Shown here: piece by piece, positions 34,398 through 46,520 of the stretch | How positions within the stretch are numbered: the first letter of the stretch is position 1 | Layout: the number at the start of each line of letters is the position of its first letter | DNA from: Ipomoea triloba | Taxonomy: Eukaryota > Streptophyta > Magnoliopsida > Solanales > Convolvulaceae | DNA: 64,000 nucleotides | Assembly: GCF_003576645.1 (NCBI RefSeq) | Contig: NC_044917.1 | Span: 2,811,738 to 2,875,737 of the forward strand | Direction of reading: 5' to 3' | Position numbers and translations under genes: made by a program | Notes under the pieces: generated by a model | What the model was told of the DNA's origin: nothing | Seen by the model: the letters and a program-made list of their open reading frames with translations, nothing else | Databases searched by the model: none

Positions 34398-37300
34398 ATG
34401 GTGGATCTGAGGTGGTTCTTAGCGGTATTGGTGCTATGGGCGGCTTTTGTTGAGGGGAATAATAATTTGGTGTTTAAGGTGAAGCACAAGTACGGCGGGC
34501 GTGGGAGCTCCGTGTTGAGGGAACTGAGGGCTCATGATTCGTTCCGCCACCGCCGAATGCTGGCCGCCGTCGACTTCCAATTGGGCGGCAATGGTCAGCC
34601 CACTGATGCTGCGTTAGTCCCCCCGCTCTGTTATTTATAATCGTAGTTTTAAACGGTATTTGGGTAACGCGAATCTATGAATCTGCTCGATGCTATGAAC
34701 AGATTGAGCTGCGTTGACTTAGGTCTCTAGATCCACTCAGATTCACTTTTTCTCTGATAACTTTATGAATCTGCTCGATGCTATATGTGTGTATAGTTCT
34801 TGGTAACACAATTAGTTGATTTTGTGTACTTGCAATTACTTCTTTTTTTGCATTATTCTTGTTTCATTGCTGCCAAAGTTTCAATTTTTGGACTGTATAT
34901 TTCTCTAGGATTTATTTTTCCTCTAGCTGCATGATCACCTCTACCATATGATTTGTAGGAATTGCGAAGGTTGCAAACTTTATGTGTTTTTCTTTTGTTT
35001 TTGGCATCAAGGATAATAGGGAAGAATGAAGTTAAAGCTTTGGAAATACTACAGTATAATATATTGTCCTTTTTCCTTTCCAAAAGGAAAGATGATCACA
35101 GTCAGTTTGAGTATTGGTAGATCATTTTGGTGTATTTGCATCCTGTATATAGCTCTTTTAGGATATGAATGAATACATGCGTATATCTGCTGTAGATATT
35201 GGTAACAACTAACAACTCTAGTCTTTCTTTTTGTTGCTAAGCAATGCTGGGTTCTCCTCTTTACCCATTTAATTCTTTTTATCAAGGGCCTGGGGTAGTG
35301 CCTTGGTTTCACACTTGGATTAAACAGCACATCAACAGAATTTCCATCTCACCTTTTTGAGTATTGACCTGTGTACTCTTCGTCTTATGTTGCTTGAACT
35401 TTGCATTAATGCTTGCATAAAAAAGATTTTATCCTGTTTCCTGTTGTGTGCTTGCAAATGCTTATTTTGATTATATGGCTCAAACAATTGCAGGCTGTAC
35501 TACACTAAGCTTGCAATTGGAACTCCTTCAAAGAATTATTATGTTCAAGTCGATACTGGGAGTGACATATTATGGGTGAATTGTGCAGGCTGTTACAAGT
35601 GTCCTAAAAAGAGCAACCTTGGGGTGCATACTTTATTCCATAATATTTATTTCTTTTTGTTTTCTAATGATCGATTCGCTCCTCCAGGCTTTTATTGTCC
35701 TTTGTAACTGTCTTGCAATGCACTTTCTTGTATAACAGATTGCTTTGTCGCTATACGACATGAAATCCTCTTCAACAGCAAAGGAGGTTACTTGTGACCA
35801 AGATTTTTGCACCACTATGTTCAATGCTCCATATTCTGATTGCAAGGTTGGAATGCCTTGTGAATATCAGATTACTTATGGGGATGGCAGCAGAACTGCA
35901 GGGTATTTTGTCCAAGATTATATTCATTTTGATCAGGTGACAGGAAACCTTCAAACAAAATCAATGAATGGGAGTATAGCATTTGGGTAAGTTTGACGTG
36001 GTAGTGATGTTAACCTGTATTCTATCATTTCTAAACAAATAGTTGTCTGGATTTGCACGATGCAGTAACAGCCTATGAGCATGGCTCTACCAACAACTAA
36101 TTGAAAGAAAATTTTATTATGATGTAAAAAATCATTCAATTGCATTTATCTTAGGTCATTTGTTTGGGAAAACTGTTTCTTATGTACTATACATGTGTAC
36201 TCAAAGTGTAACCCCCAAAATATTTAAGATCCATTCTTAATGTTTTTGATCGAAGATAGGTGTTCAGGTCAACAATCTGGAGAGCTAGGTACATCTGCGG
36301 AAGCAGTTGATGGGATAATTGGTTTTGGACAAGCAAATTCATCCCTTATTTCACAGCTAGCAGCATCCGGAAAGGTGAAAAAGATATTTTCACATTGCTT
36401 GGATACTGAAAATAGTGGTGGAATATTTGCTATTGGACAAGTAGTTCAGCCCAAAGTAGCTACAACACCATTGGTCCCAGATGAGTGAGTGATGCTATGC
36501 ATTATTTATTTTCCTTTGCATATTATGTTATAGATTTTTTCGGCATGTACTTTTATAGTTTTATATGGTCTACTCCATTGAACTGTAAGTCTGTAATAAC
36601 ATCTATTGTACTTGATGTCAACTGTTTTCCTTCACTTAGCTACCATAATACTTCTTTCATAATTAGTTGTGCTGAAAATTTTCTTTGCTTTCCTAGATTT
36701 TTTTACTAGTTCACATAGCTATTATATACTCATAATTCACTTGGAACATAACTAATTGTGTTGCAAAATCTTTGCTTTACTCTTTTGATTTTTCTAATTA
36801 GCATGAGGGGGCCAATTACAGGTTCTTGAATTGGAAAACAAAATTATGCCAACAGATATCACTACTGCATGCATCTTTTCATTCTATCTTCTAATCCTTT
36901 TCTTGCGTCAGTGATAACCATTTCCCATTCTGACTTTATAGAGAATTTCTAGATTTGGAAAAAATCCCGTCATCCATAAAACTATTTTCATGTAAGTGAT
37001 ATGAAGTCCGAATGTCTCCGGTGTGAAATTTTAATAGCAAAAGTTTTTATTTGAAACTAAGACAGAAAAATAAGGAAACTGAAAAAATCCAGTCTGCCAT
37101 GTAGGTCCAGGAGGACGAGAGAATGAAGTTTAAGAGTTCATTTGAATTGAACACGTTCAGGGCATCTGTGGATACTGCATATTTTTCATGTTAAATTAAT
37201 TGAAAGCCCTCATTTTTATTTCCATCAATATATTTAAAAATCCACATATTCACATGTTTCTTGGATTTACAAGATAACATCATATAAATAGAATTTCTTT

Positions 37301-39981
37301 TTGTCAGTTGTGCACTCAAATGTTCCTTATAACCTACTTAATACTTTTTTAAATGGTCAAAAGGGGCAAAAACACGAGTGACTCCTTAGTTTTTAGCTTG
37401 GGCCTACTTTGAGAATGTGTGTGTGTGTGTATTTGCTGTTGTGCGCCATATGCACACAATATGACAATACTAATAATCATATATTCATATTTTCCATTTC
37501 AAATTCAGAAAAAAAGAAAATTTTCTTCAGTCATTTCACGTCCCAACATTTTGTGTTTGTGAATTATTGCAAATTGTACCTGACTTTGAGTATTCATGCT
37601 TTTTGAACTCTCACATGGGTCCTCCCTATGTGAATTAGGTATCTTATTGTCTTTCAATCTTCTGCCTTCTTGTTTTTGTATTGTGATTTACTATCCAACT
37701 TTTTTTGTTGCAGTTTCTGTTTCTTATTCTTCAAATTTCCCATTTCTTTATTGTTGCTTAGGATGTCTTAATTATAGTTTGTTACAATCTTAGGCCACAT
37801 TATAATGTTATTATGAAGTCAATTGAGGTGGACGGTGCTCCTCTAGACATTCCAACATATACCTTTGACACTGGGTCTTCGAAAGGGACCATAGTTGACA
37901 GCGGTACAACCTTAGCATATCTTCCAGATACAATTTATGACCCTCTCATGAACAAGGTATATTGGATGCTTTAAAAATTTACGTATAGTCTATTGAATCT
38001 TAGTGTCTTTTCTTCCAAACTTAGTTACAGATAACTGCATTTTCATTTATGAACTTTTGGTGCCTTTGTGTTATTTTGCTACAGATGATGTCAAAGCAAA
38101 GTAGTCTAAAGATTCATTTAGTCGATGAGCAGTTCAAATGCTTTTACTACAATCAAAAGTGAGATTTAGCTTCATGTTTTTCTTGATCAAATTTAGATGC
38201 TTATGTGTTATCTTCTTCTTTGCTTTGTTTAACCCCATGCTGCTGCTCCTTTGTTATAATGCTTATACAAGTTAGAAGTTATGGATGCTGTGACTTTAGT
38301 TGTATATCATTACTTAATGGCCAAGATTTTTATTTCTTAATCTATATTTCTGCAAGTTATTGATCTACTAGTTAGAGCTCTACTGATCTTATTACCTTTT
38401 TAACATCCCCATTTCCTGTACTGGCGCAGTGTTGATAATGGATTCCCAGTCATCACTTTTGTTTTTCAGAATTCACTTAAGTTGACAGTTCATCCCCATG
38501 AGTATCTTTTCGAAGTTCAGGTAAGTAATCTAAGTGATGAATTTCTGCAATTTTTCCTTGATATCGCCTCAAAAATTAGAAAACAAAAAACAAAGAAACA
38601 GTTTTTTGAAGTAAATGGTCCCTTAAATAGCCTATTGACCAGTCAAACCAGCCAAAATTGGCTTATTAGCTATGTTAACAAACATGGCCTTCTTGATATG
38701 AGATTACAGTATCCATAGTCAAGTATTCCTATCGACTATCGTCTCTATGAACTTTAGGAAACCGTCTCCAATGACGAGAGAATACTAGCATTTTAATTTT
38801 CTCATCAGCCTGTTATCTCGGGCGGAATGCCTTAGATACTTATCTGCGCTATGAAGACTATGGTTTTTGTTTTACTTTAACTTTGCTTCTTATGTAGTAG
38901 TTGGATAACATCATTAGTTTACATACTGCTTTCCTTGTATAAGAATGTCGTGTAAATGAAACGTATTGCATTAATGCGTGCAGGATGGCGAGTGGTGCAT
39001 TGGTTGGCAGAACAGTGGAATGCAAACAAAAGATGGAAAGGAAATAACACTGTTGGGAGGTATTTCTATTTATTTTATTTTACTTTTTTTTTTTTACGTC
39101 AAGTGAAACAACATTATACCTGAGTACTCTCCTGTTACTTGTAGTAGGAGTGCTGAAATTGCTGACGCTCTTCATTTTTGAAAATTCTGATTTGTATCCC
39201 ATGTCCATAAACCGTTGTTAAATATATGCAACATGATATGTGTATGTGATTGCAAGATAAGAAAGATATAACTTGGTTAATGGTGAATTAAGATAATGGG
39301 TGCCCAAGTAAGATTCAAACTCCGTGTGCACAACCCGGGCTGAATCTGGATTAGTTTTACCGTAGTGGGGATACCAGGTGTGATACCCCCCCAAAAAAAA
39401 AAGATGATGGTCCCCCCTCCCCCTCAATCATCCTCCATAAATAAGCATTCATGAACCAAAATGAATGAAGTAATTGGGAAGTTATTGACCACAAACTTTT
39501 TCGTATATTTCTTCTATTGCAGACCTTGTACTATCTGGCAAGCTGGTTGTGTATGATCTTGAAAACCAGACTATTGGCTGGACTGATCATAACTGTGAGT
39601 ATATTTCACTGCATAACTAATTATGTCCCCTTGGCTATACATTTTTCTCCTCTACATATCATGAAGCTCGAATACGTTTTCCGGTCACCATTCTTTGCCA
39701 AAAGGCTGAAAACTCACAATTTTGAATTTTTTTTAACCATATGGGTTGCCAGGGTTGGTGACGAGCTTTTTCCCACCCTCGTTCTGGTATTCTTTTCTTG
39801 AAAAGGCAAAAGACGTTTACAGTATGTTTTTCTTTCAATTTCAGGCTCTTCGAGCATCAAAGTGAAAGACGAGAGCTCTGGAAACGTTTATACCGTGGGT
39901 GCTCATGATATTTCGTCTGCTAACGCCCAGAATACGGGAAATCTATTTATGTTGTTAATCTTTATTCTTTTGATGATGTAA
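34398..39981 (+). CDS. A39: GPI-tailed aspartic protease, A36/A39 type
   Basis: Ten exons: 34398-34612, 35494-35623, 35739-35986, 36260-36484, 37794-37956, 38085-38158, 38430-38520, 38984-39059, 39523-39594 and 39845-39981; 476 residues, all GT-AG in frame. It has a signal peptide (MVDLRWFLAVLVLWAAFVEG), a propeptide with FKVKHKYGG, the first catalytic Asp92 in VDTGSDILWVNC, a Cys-rich plant nepenthesin-type insert, and the second catalytic Asp308 in GTIVDSGTTLAYLP. The C-terminus has small residues followed by a hydrophobic tail (FMLLIFILLMM), as expected for GPI anchoring. It resembles Arabidopsis A36/A39 (At5g36260, At1g65240), membrane-anchored pepsin-like proteases acting in pollen and ovule development. 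A chance second FDTGSS just before the second active site is notable. Family call strong, orthology inferred. Confidence 0.9.
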
Positions 39982-41161
39982 AATGTGACAGACCTCACTT
40001 CTGTGTAATTTGATGATATAGAATGTAACAGACCTCAGTACAGATTTGTTGTGCGGTACAGTAATATGACAATTATAACTTGCTTCAATTTGATTGGCTA
40101 TGGAAATACCAGAATGATGCTGATGTGGTCTTTCCTGAATCCTCAATATCAACAATTTATACTTTTTTTAAAAAAAAGAGTTTATACATTCTTTTTGGGT
40201 ATCCACTCATATTATACATTGGGTCATTGACATAATATTCATTTTTAGTATCTTGAGAATTATGTCAATTCATTTTTAGTATCTTGAGAATTTATTTTTA
40301 ATAATATTAAAATTTTATTTTTTGAAGGATCATTTTATTGTAGTGAAGGCTTATTTTTAGATGTATCACTTAAAAAATGAACATATAATTTTTTTTTGGT
40401 GATGAAGGAAACTTACAATTACTCAAGAGGGTACAATAGGCTCCTCCTGGATTTGGTTGGAATTGCTCCAAAAAATAGGCATTTTTAATCATATTATAAT
40501 GTAGATCATGATTCACAATATAATATAATTTGTCACCCACTACCTTAGAGCATCACAAATAGAAGTTCTTAGGGAGATTTTTTCAAAAAAAAAAAAAAAA
40601 AAAAAAAAACTTGAAGTGAGATTTGTAACTGATGGGGGTGAATTTTTTTTTGAAATTTTTTCTCCTACAAAATCAACATTTTTTTTGAGAACATTGATTG
40701 AGAAAATGGGAGAAAGTTGATGCGCAATTTGTGCGTGAAAGGTACTGTCACGCCCAACATGACATGTGCACACTGGGTGCGTACATTTTTATATTATTAT
40801 TATTATTATTATTTTTTTTTCTTGTAAAAAATTTATTTTACCTCTTTTTTCCTCTTCTCATTTTACTCTCTCTTACCTGGCATTAAAAAAAATTATAAAA
40901 AATTTTGTATTGTTGAGACGTGGAACTGTGAGATTAAGTTTTTAAATTTTGTGGACGCAACCCAAACAGAATCCAGACACAAAAAATTGTAAAGAATTAT
41001 TCAAATTATTGATTTAAGTTCGGAAGATTTTGTGGCAAGATAGAGTAGCATGGAGCAATTTAGCACCACATGACAACATTACACCTTATCCAAGAGACAA
41101 GGGAAGCAAATTTAGAGGGGGTCCAGCTCAACCCAAGTGCTAGGCAGAATGGGGGAAAGAG
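39982..41161. other. Spacer between aspartic protease and DUF2358 genes
   Basis: It contains two nearby copies of TTCATTTTTAGTATCTTGAGAA (about 40238 and 40269; first 20 bases shared), a run of about 26 A residues at 40585-40610 and a (TTA)n run near 40795-40812. It looks like decayed transposon sequence; boundaries cannot be set. Confidence 0.4.
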
Positions 41162-43962
41162 ATGACCCAATTTTCTGTTGCTGCTTCTTCTGCTCAAAGC
41201 CTTCACACCCATTGCTCATTCTTCCATGGCTCTGCTAATCGCCACTCAAAGCCACTCTCATCACCCTCGCCCACCATTCATCACCCCGCCAGGTTTTCAA
41301 TCCGAGGTCAGGCTTCTACTCTTTTATTTTTATTATTATTATTATTATTACGAGGAAAACCCGCAGTTATTAATCAATCAAATGCTTATATTAGTTAAAT
41401 CCGGTAAACAACTTTAGCTGGCAAATCAATCTATGTTGTTCGTAGTTGACCTCCAAATCAAGAAAATCAATAAGTCACTCTAGCTCAGAGTCGATTACTA
41501 AGTCAAATGTATAATAGAATTTGTAACCTTGTGGCTACTAACTTCTTTAAATCATGGCAAATTCTACCATGGACCAGTGTCTATCTTGCATTGTAGACTC
41601 TGGTTCAAAATAAATGATTCTGTATTTGTAGTTAACACATTTTGTTCTGCAATTGATAGTTTCTATACCTGTAGTTATCATATGTGTCAGCAATTATCAA
41701 GTTATTTGTTTAAGTTAACTGAAGGTACAGAATTTTTGTATCAGGTTCACACAATATGAACCTTGGTCCATGGTATAACAATTGTTAAATCACTATTTCA
41801 TGTCATATGTTGTCCTGTTAAAGAAACCTTTTGTTTGTTGTAACAATCTGTTGTTTGTATACAAAGGGCATGTTAAAGTTTAAAACAGTCTACTAGAATG
41901 CATATATTAATAGTTGTGATTGAAAAGAAACTGGTATGCAAATCTCTGAAACTGAAGATCTTTCACTGCCATTATGATGGCAAATGGGTTGCAGTTGCAA
42001 ATGACTCAGAAAGAGGCAAGCTGTCTTCTGATGTTATTACCAGTGAAAGATCAGATGCTGACAAGCTGGTAGATGGCATGGATTTCGGCGAACTCTGCAA
42101 TGAGTTTGAGTGCATTAGCAGCCCTTCAGTTGAAGCCACTGCAAGGCTGCTTGTCAAGAACATCATAGAACTTCGCGAGGGCAACAGCGCCATTGGAACA
42201 TATGCAGTGTCTGTCAAATACAAGGTATGTCTGCAGACTTAGATGTCAATCTTAGCCGAAATCAATGAGCTGGCTTGATGGGACCGAAAAATTTTAGAGT
42301 TAAAAAAATTAATTAGCCCCGAAATCGATGTCTGACATATGGAACGGGTTAGCCTGAAAATTAGTGGGTTAGCCCGATACCTCGAGCCACTTAATACTGA
42401 ACAAAATATATAGGGAATGTATATGTAAGCTTTGTAAATAAAATTTTAATAAATTTATTAGAAAATATTTTTTTTTTATGAAAATAAATAATGAAAAATG
42501 AAAAAAATGTAAGTTTATATTGATTTAATGATGTACAAATTTATATTTATTAGTGTAAATGCTCTAGTTTATTAAAATTGAAAGTGCCAAAGTTGTAGTT
42601 AAGCCTGCCTGATGCTGATAAGCCCAACGGTCCGAGGTTTTAGGGTTAAGGTTAAAAAATTTAAACCGACCAAAAAAAATTCAATAAATCTGACAGTTTG
42701 ATAGAGCTAGTCCAAAATCAAACAAACTAGCCCGATTGACGTCCCTACTTCTAATGTCTTCTGGAGATAAAGATTCTTGTATTGCATCTTTAATATGAAT
42801 CTGGCTATAGTACTCCTTTTGGATGAAACTGTCTGAAATACTCTACAACTATGATCACTAAGACAAGGCCTAATGAATCCATTCCCATACTAAAAATGCA
42901 AAGTGAAGGGTTTCTGCAGAATAGAACAGCAAGTTCAAAGGTAATGAATTATGAATGTTTGTTGACAATTAATCATTCATCCTTAACATCTTGACAAAGT
43001 GCAGGATCCGGTCCGGAGTTTCACTGGTCGAGAAAAGTACAACAGGCCCCTGTGGATAACAGATGCATTAGAAAACCCCACAGCTGTAAGTTCTGCAACT
43101 CTGGAAATCTAGCTAGTTTGCAAGCTCTACAGGTTCGAAATTGTTTTGCAGAACTTATGTAGCCTTTCTGTCTTTCTCTGCCATTGTAGAGTGTGCAAGA
43201 AATGGTGATGTTATCGACCAGTGTCTTGAACATCAAGTGGACAATCAGAGGAAAACCGAAATCTGTTCTTGCTGGCATAGCGGGTGATGTTATAATCAAA
43301 GTTGACTCCAAGTTCACTCTGAACCAGATCAGTGGGCAAGTGGTTGAGCATGAAGAAGTGTGGGACTTATCGTCATCATCTGTCGTTGCTCGAACGTATT
43401 TCTGGACATCGAGGCGGCTGTATGCCAGCATCGAGGCCGGGAAGGACACTGCAGACTTTGTGAAGGACGTGACGAGAAGATTCACCACAGAAAACAAAAA
43501 CATGGAGGTTTATCCAGACTCCTATAGTGATCCAACTAAGGTACTTAGTTATTCCAATGTATGCTATCTCTAAAGTTTCCTTAAAGGACATGTTCCATCT
43601 CAACTAAACGTCTAAACTGATAGACTGCATTGCATTTTGGTTGTTCAGTTTTTCAACTAAACGTCTAGACTGATAGACTTCATAGCGTTTTAGTTGTTCA
43701 GTTTTTCAACTAAACGTCTAAACTGATAGACTGCATTGCGTTTTGGTTGTTCAGTTTTTCAACTAAACGTCTAAACTGATAGACTGCATTGCGTTTTGGC
43801 TGTTCAGTTTTTCAACTAAACGTCTAAACTGATAGACTGCATTACGTTTTGGTTGTTCAGTTTTTCCAGAGGGACGACGACTTCCAGAGAGACTTCTATC
43901 AGATTGCACTGTTTCTGGCAGTTGTGTATTTAGTCATACAGTTTTTGAGGACAACCTTGTAA
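41162..43962 (+). CDS. Plastid-targeted DUF2358 protein with C-terminal membrane anchor
   Basis: Five exons: 41162-41306, 41995-42224, 43005-43085, 43190-43540 and 43870-43962; 299 residues, GT-AG, in frame. The first 48 residues are Ser/His/Pro-rich without acidic residues, like a transit peptide. The DUF2358 core follows: LVDGMDFGELCNEFECISSP, then DPVRSFTGREKYNRPLW, LNIKWTIRGKP, and SKFTLNQISGQVVEHEE. A C-terminal hydrophobic helix (YQIALFLAVVYLVIQFL) precedes RTTL. It matches Arabidopsis At1g65230 as I remember it. The fold is probably NTF2/SnoaL-like; no reaction is established. The ATG at 41162 was chosen because only its frame fits the phase-1 splice; the ATG at 41229 does not. The last intron carries a 53-bp tandem array. 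Confidence 0.87.
43601..43865. repeat. 53-bp tandem array (5 units) at an intron 3' end
   Basis: Units start at 43601, 43654, 43707, 43760 and 43813, exactly 53 bp apart. Each begins CAACTAAACGTCTAAACTGA and ends TTGTTCAGTTTTT. The last unit ends at 43865, directly before CCAG of the splice acceptor of DUF2358 exon 5. Confidence 0.95.
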
Positions 43963-44298
43963 GTAACATTGTGTTTCCCTCATGTTAAGTGCTTCTGTTC
44001 TATATCTGTAAGTATTGATGATGTTGTATCAACTACATACACTCAAAAGCTATAACACCAACTTATACTTCATTGTAATGTAATGCAATGCTAAATCACC
44101 ATTGTTATTGGCACTGCTGATACACAATTTTATAGGGTTTTATATATCAGTTTCTGTATGTTTGTACCTGTGATTTGAATGTAAATAGCTGTAAAAATAA
44201 TGAAAAGAGGGGGAAACCTTGAATCACTTGAGCAATTTGGAATTTATGTCATTTATGGGCTTTGGGGCTGGTCCATAGAGTGCAGGTTATAGTTTGGC

Positions 44299-44526
44299 AA
44301 TAGTTATTATACCATGGGCCCGAGTCTACCTTGCAAGGTGGACTCGTGTCTATTTACATACTGAATATTCACAATTTACATACTGAATGTTCACAATTTT
44401 AATTGTGAACTTCAGTATGTAAATTGTGAGCATTCTGTTTATTGTGAACGTTTAATATGTAAATTGTGTATTTTGGACCCAGGTCCACAGTGCTAGGTGA
44501 ACTAAAGTCCACGGAATAATTTGCTG
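44299..44526. mobile_element. MULE-type MITE, copy 1
   Basis: A 228-bp foldback with degenerate inverted ends, flanked by the perfect 9-bp duplication TAGTTTGGC at 44290-44298 and 44527-44535. Inside, ATTCACAATTTACATACTGA-type text occurs as direct and inverted copies. A 9-bp target duplication is typical of Mutator-like elements. Confidence 0.75.
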
Positions 44527-44567
44527 TAGTTTGGCCAAGTCGGAAAGTTGGGTTATTAAAAATAATA

Positions 44568-44773
44568 AAATGGTCTAGTGGTAAGGTGAGAATTCAATTC
44601 TGACCACGAATATTGGAAGTTTGAGTTTGGATTGTATGTTGAGTCTTGAAGCTAAATTGACTTGATTTACTTTCTCGTAGATCTATAGACGAATTTATAG
44701 AATTCATGATATATAGTACAAGTCTAGAAACTTAAGTTATGAATATAATAAAATGCTTTCAAAAAAAAAAAAA
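44568..44773 (+). mobile_element. SINE-like sequence (tRNA-type A box, A-rich tail)
   Basis: It starts with ATGGTCTAGTGGTAAGGTG, which resembles a tRNA A box, followed by a weak B box (GAAGTTTGAGTTTGG) and ends in an A-run. A clear target duplication was not found. A 14-bp repeat GAATATAATAAAAT flanks only the last 19 bases of the tail (44741-44754 and 44774-44787). Confidence 0.35.
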
Positions 44774-44858
44774 GAATATAATAAAATAAAATGAAAAGAT
44801 GCCAGGAAATGTTGAAATGAAAAGTGAGGAAAAGGTGGGATGAAAACATGGCTTTTTG

Positions 44859-45199
44859 GCAGTCCTTATACTGTGGACCATGAGTCATGGTTGATACTGC
44901 AGTTGCGTTGAACTGATACTGCAGTTGTGTTGAAAGGATGCTGCAGTTGTGTTAAAAAGGAACTGCAGTTGCGCGAAACAGAGGTCGTGTCATTCATCTG
45001 AAACTGCAGTTGTGTTGAAAAGATACTGCAGTTGTGTTGAAAGGATACTGCTGTTGTGTTGAATAGATGAACGGTCTCGGTTCTGTGCATCTGCAGTTTC
45101 CTTTCAACACAACTGCAGTATCCTTTCAATACAACTACAGTATCAGCTATGATCATGGTCCACAATGCATTGTGGACCATGGTCCACCATATAATTTGC
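44859..45199. mobile_element. MULE-type MITE, copy 2, with internal minisatellite
   Basis: A 341-bp element with inverted ends (GCAGTCCTTATACTGTGGACC against GCAAATTATATGGTGGACC). It is flanked by the perfect 9-bp duplication GGCTTTTTG at 44850-44858 and 45200-45208. The left arm holds about seven copies of an ACTGCAGTTGTGTTGAAA unit and the right arm the same unit inverted, so the element folds into a long hairpin. The 117-codon minus frame inside is only a by-product of the repeat. Confidence 0.82.
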
Positions 45200-46520
45200 G
45201 GCTTTTTGGGGCTGCCCATTCAGGAACCCTTCTACTTTAACTTTGATACATGTACCTGGCTCCGTAAAGAAAGATGGAGAAAATGAGAGGGTGAAAAAGA
45301 AGACACTGTTATTGTCGGGAAAATAATTATTTCAGTCTTTCAATTATTGACGGAATCATTATTGATTCTTTAAACTTCTATAAAATGAAAGTTTTAGGTG
45401 GTGAACTGGTGATTTTGATTTATTTAAAAGGTGATTTTTTATATTTATTTAAAAAATGCTAATGCCAGTTGGACCTAAGAGCACCATTGCACAAAGCATG
45501 GTGGACCTGTAAAGATGATGCGCTTTTACCATGGAAATATTTGGATAATTACATAGAAAACAAAATAGCAATGGGCATAGAAAATGTTTTCAAATGAACC
45601 AAACAAAGAAATAAAATCAGTTTTTTTTCAAATTTAAGGAAAACATTTTCCAATCAACCAAACATGCCATTAAAGTATGAAGTTGTGCTATTTAAGAAAA
45701 ATAGAGAAGTAGGAAGTAAAATTCCATTAATAGCAACTGGACTTCAAACTCGTGACTTTCCATTTGAGAGAGCCGCAAAGGTGTTATTGAGCTATAACAA
45801 AATTCATTGAGGAAAAGACCAAAAGTGCCATTTTTGCTGACAATTCAAGAAGTAAAACTGGTAACACTCGTGACATACTTAGAGATTGAATTTGCGCTAT
45901 TACCATATAATTCATGTACGAAAAAGTGTAATTTTCTTTAATTTCAATTTAAATTCATCACGTGTTTTTGGTTCTTGATGTTAACATGAGAACAACCTGC
46001 AAGCTCAGCACAATCAAAGATAGATGTTGAAAATGAATGAAAACAACAAAAGGGAAGCAATGCAAGTTGCACTTAATGAATGCAACCCAAATAGACAGTT
46101 GGAATGATTAGAACCAAACAGATGTAACCATATTCTGATTTTTGTAGCAATGATAAACAACTGCAAGTTGAAGCAAAAGGGGCCTGCTTGGCCACAGAAT
46201 ATCATTAATGGAACAAATTTTTAATGAATCACACAAGTTTATCAACTGACAAAAGAATCTGGAACAAGAACATAGGATCATAAAAAGATGGCACTTTGGA
46301 TGCTACAAAATTCCAATTCTTACCACACTTGATAGGGGAAGAGAGATGGGGGATCCCCAGGCACTAATAAAGTGGGGCATACCTCTCCTGTCCAGAATGA
46401 ATGCCAATGGCCATACAACAACTTTTCCCCTTGTAGAAAAACAATACCCTAATGATATTTTTAAAGATACACAAAAATGAAATCTGGGTCGCAAAATTCA
46501 AATCTAGACCTTTGGTTGTT

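Larger units (their letters stand above)
43963..46520. other. Convergent spacer between the DUF2358 and PP2C genes
   Basis: Apart from the two 9-bp-TSD MITEs and a SINE-like stretch listed separately, it is AT-rich with no gene recognised. A piece near 45640-45675 (GGAAAACATTTTCCAATCAA, then CCAAACATGCCATTAA) looks like the right end of another decayed MITE whose left end I could not find. Confidence 0.4.

Noticed and set aside
41229..41306. Alternative DUF2358 start (MALLIATQ)
   Set aside because: Its frame does not join with exon 2, which needs one leftover base; only the MTQF frame gives the conserved downstream reading.
44866..45219. A 117-codon minus frame with repeated HNCSIFSTQLQ-like text
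   Set aside because: It arises from the minisatellite units of the MITE, not from a gene.
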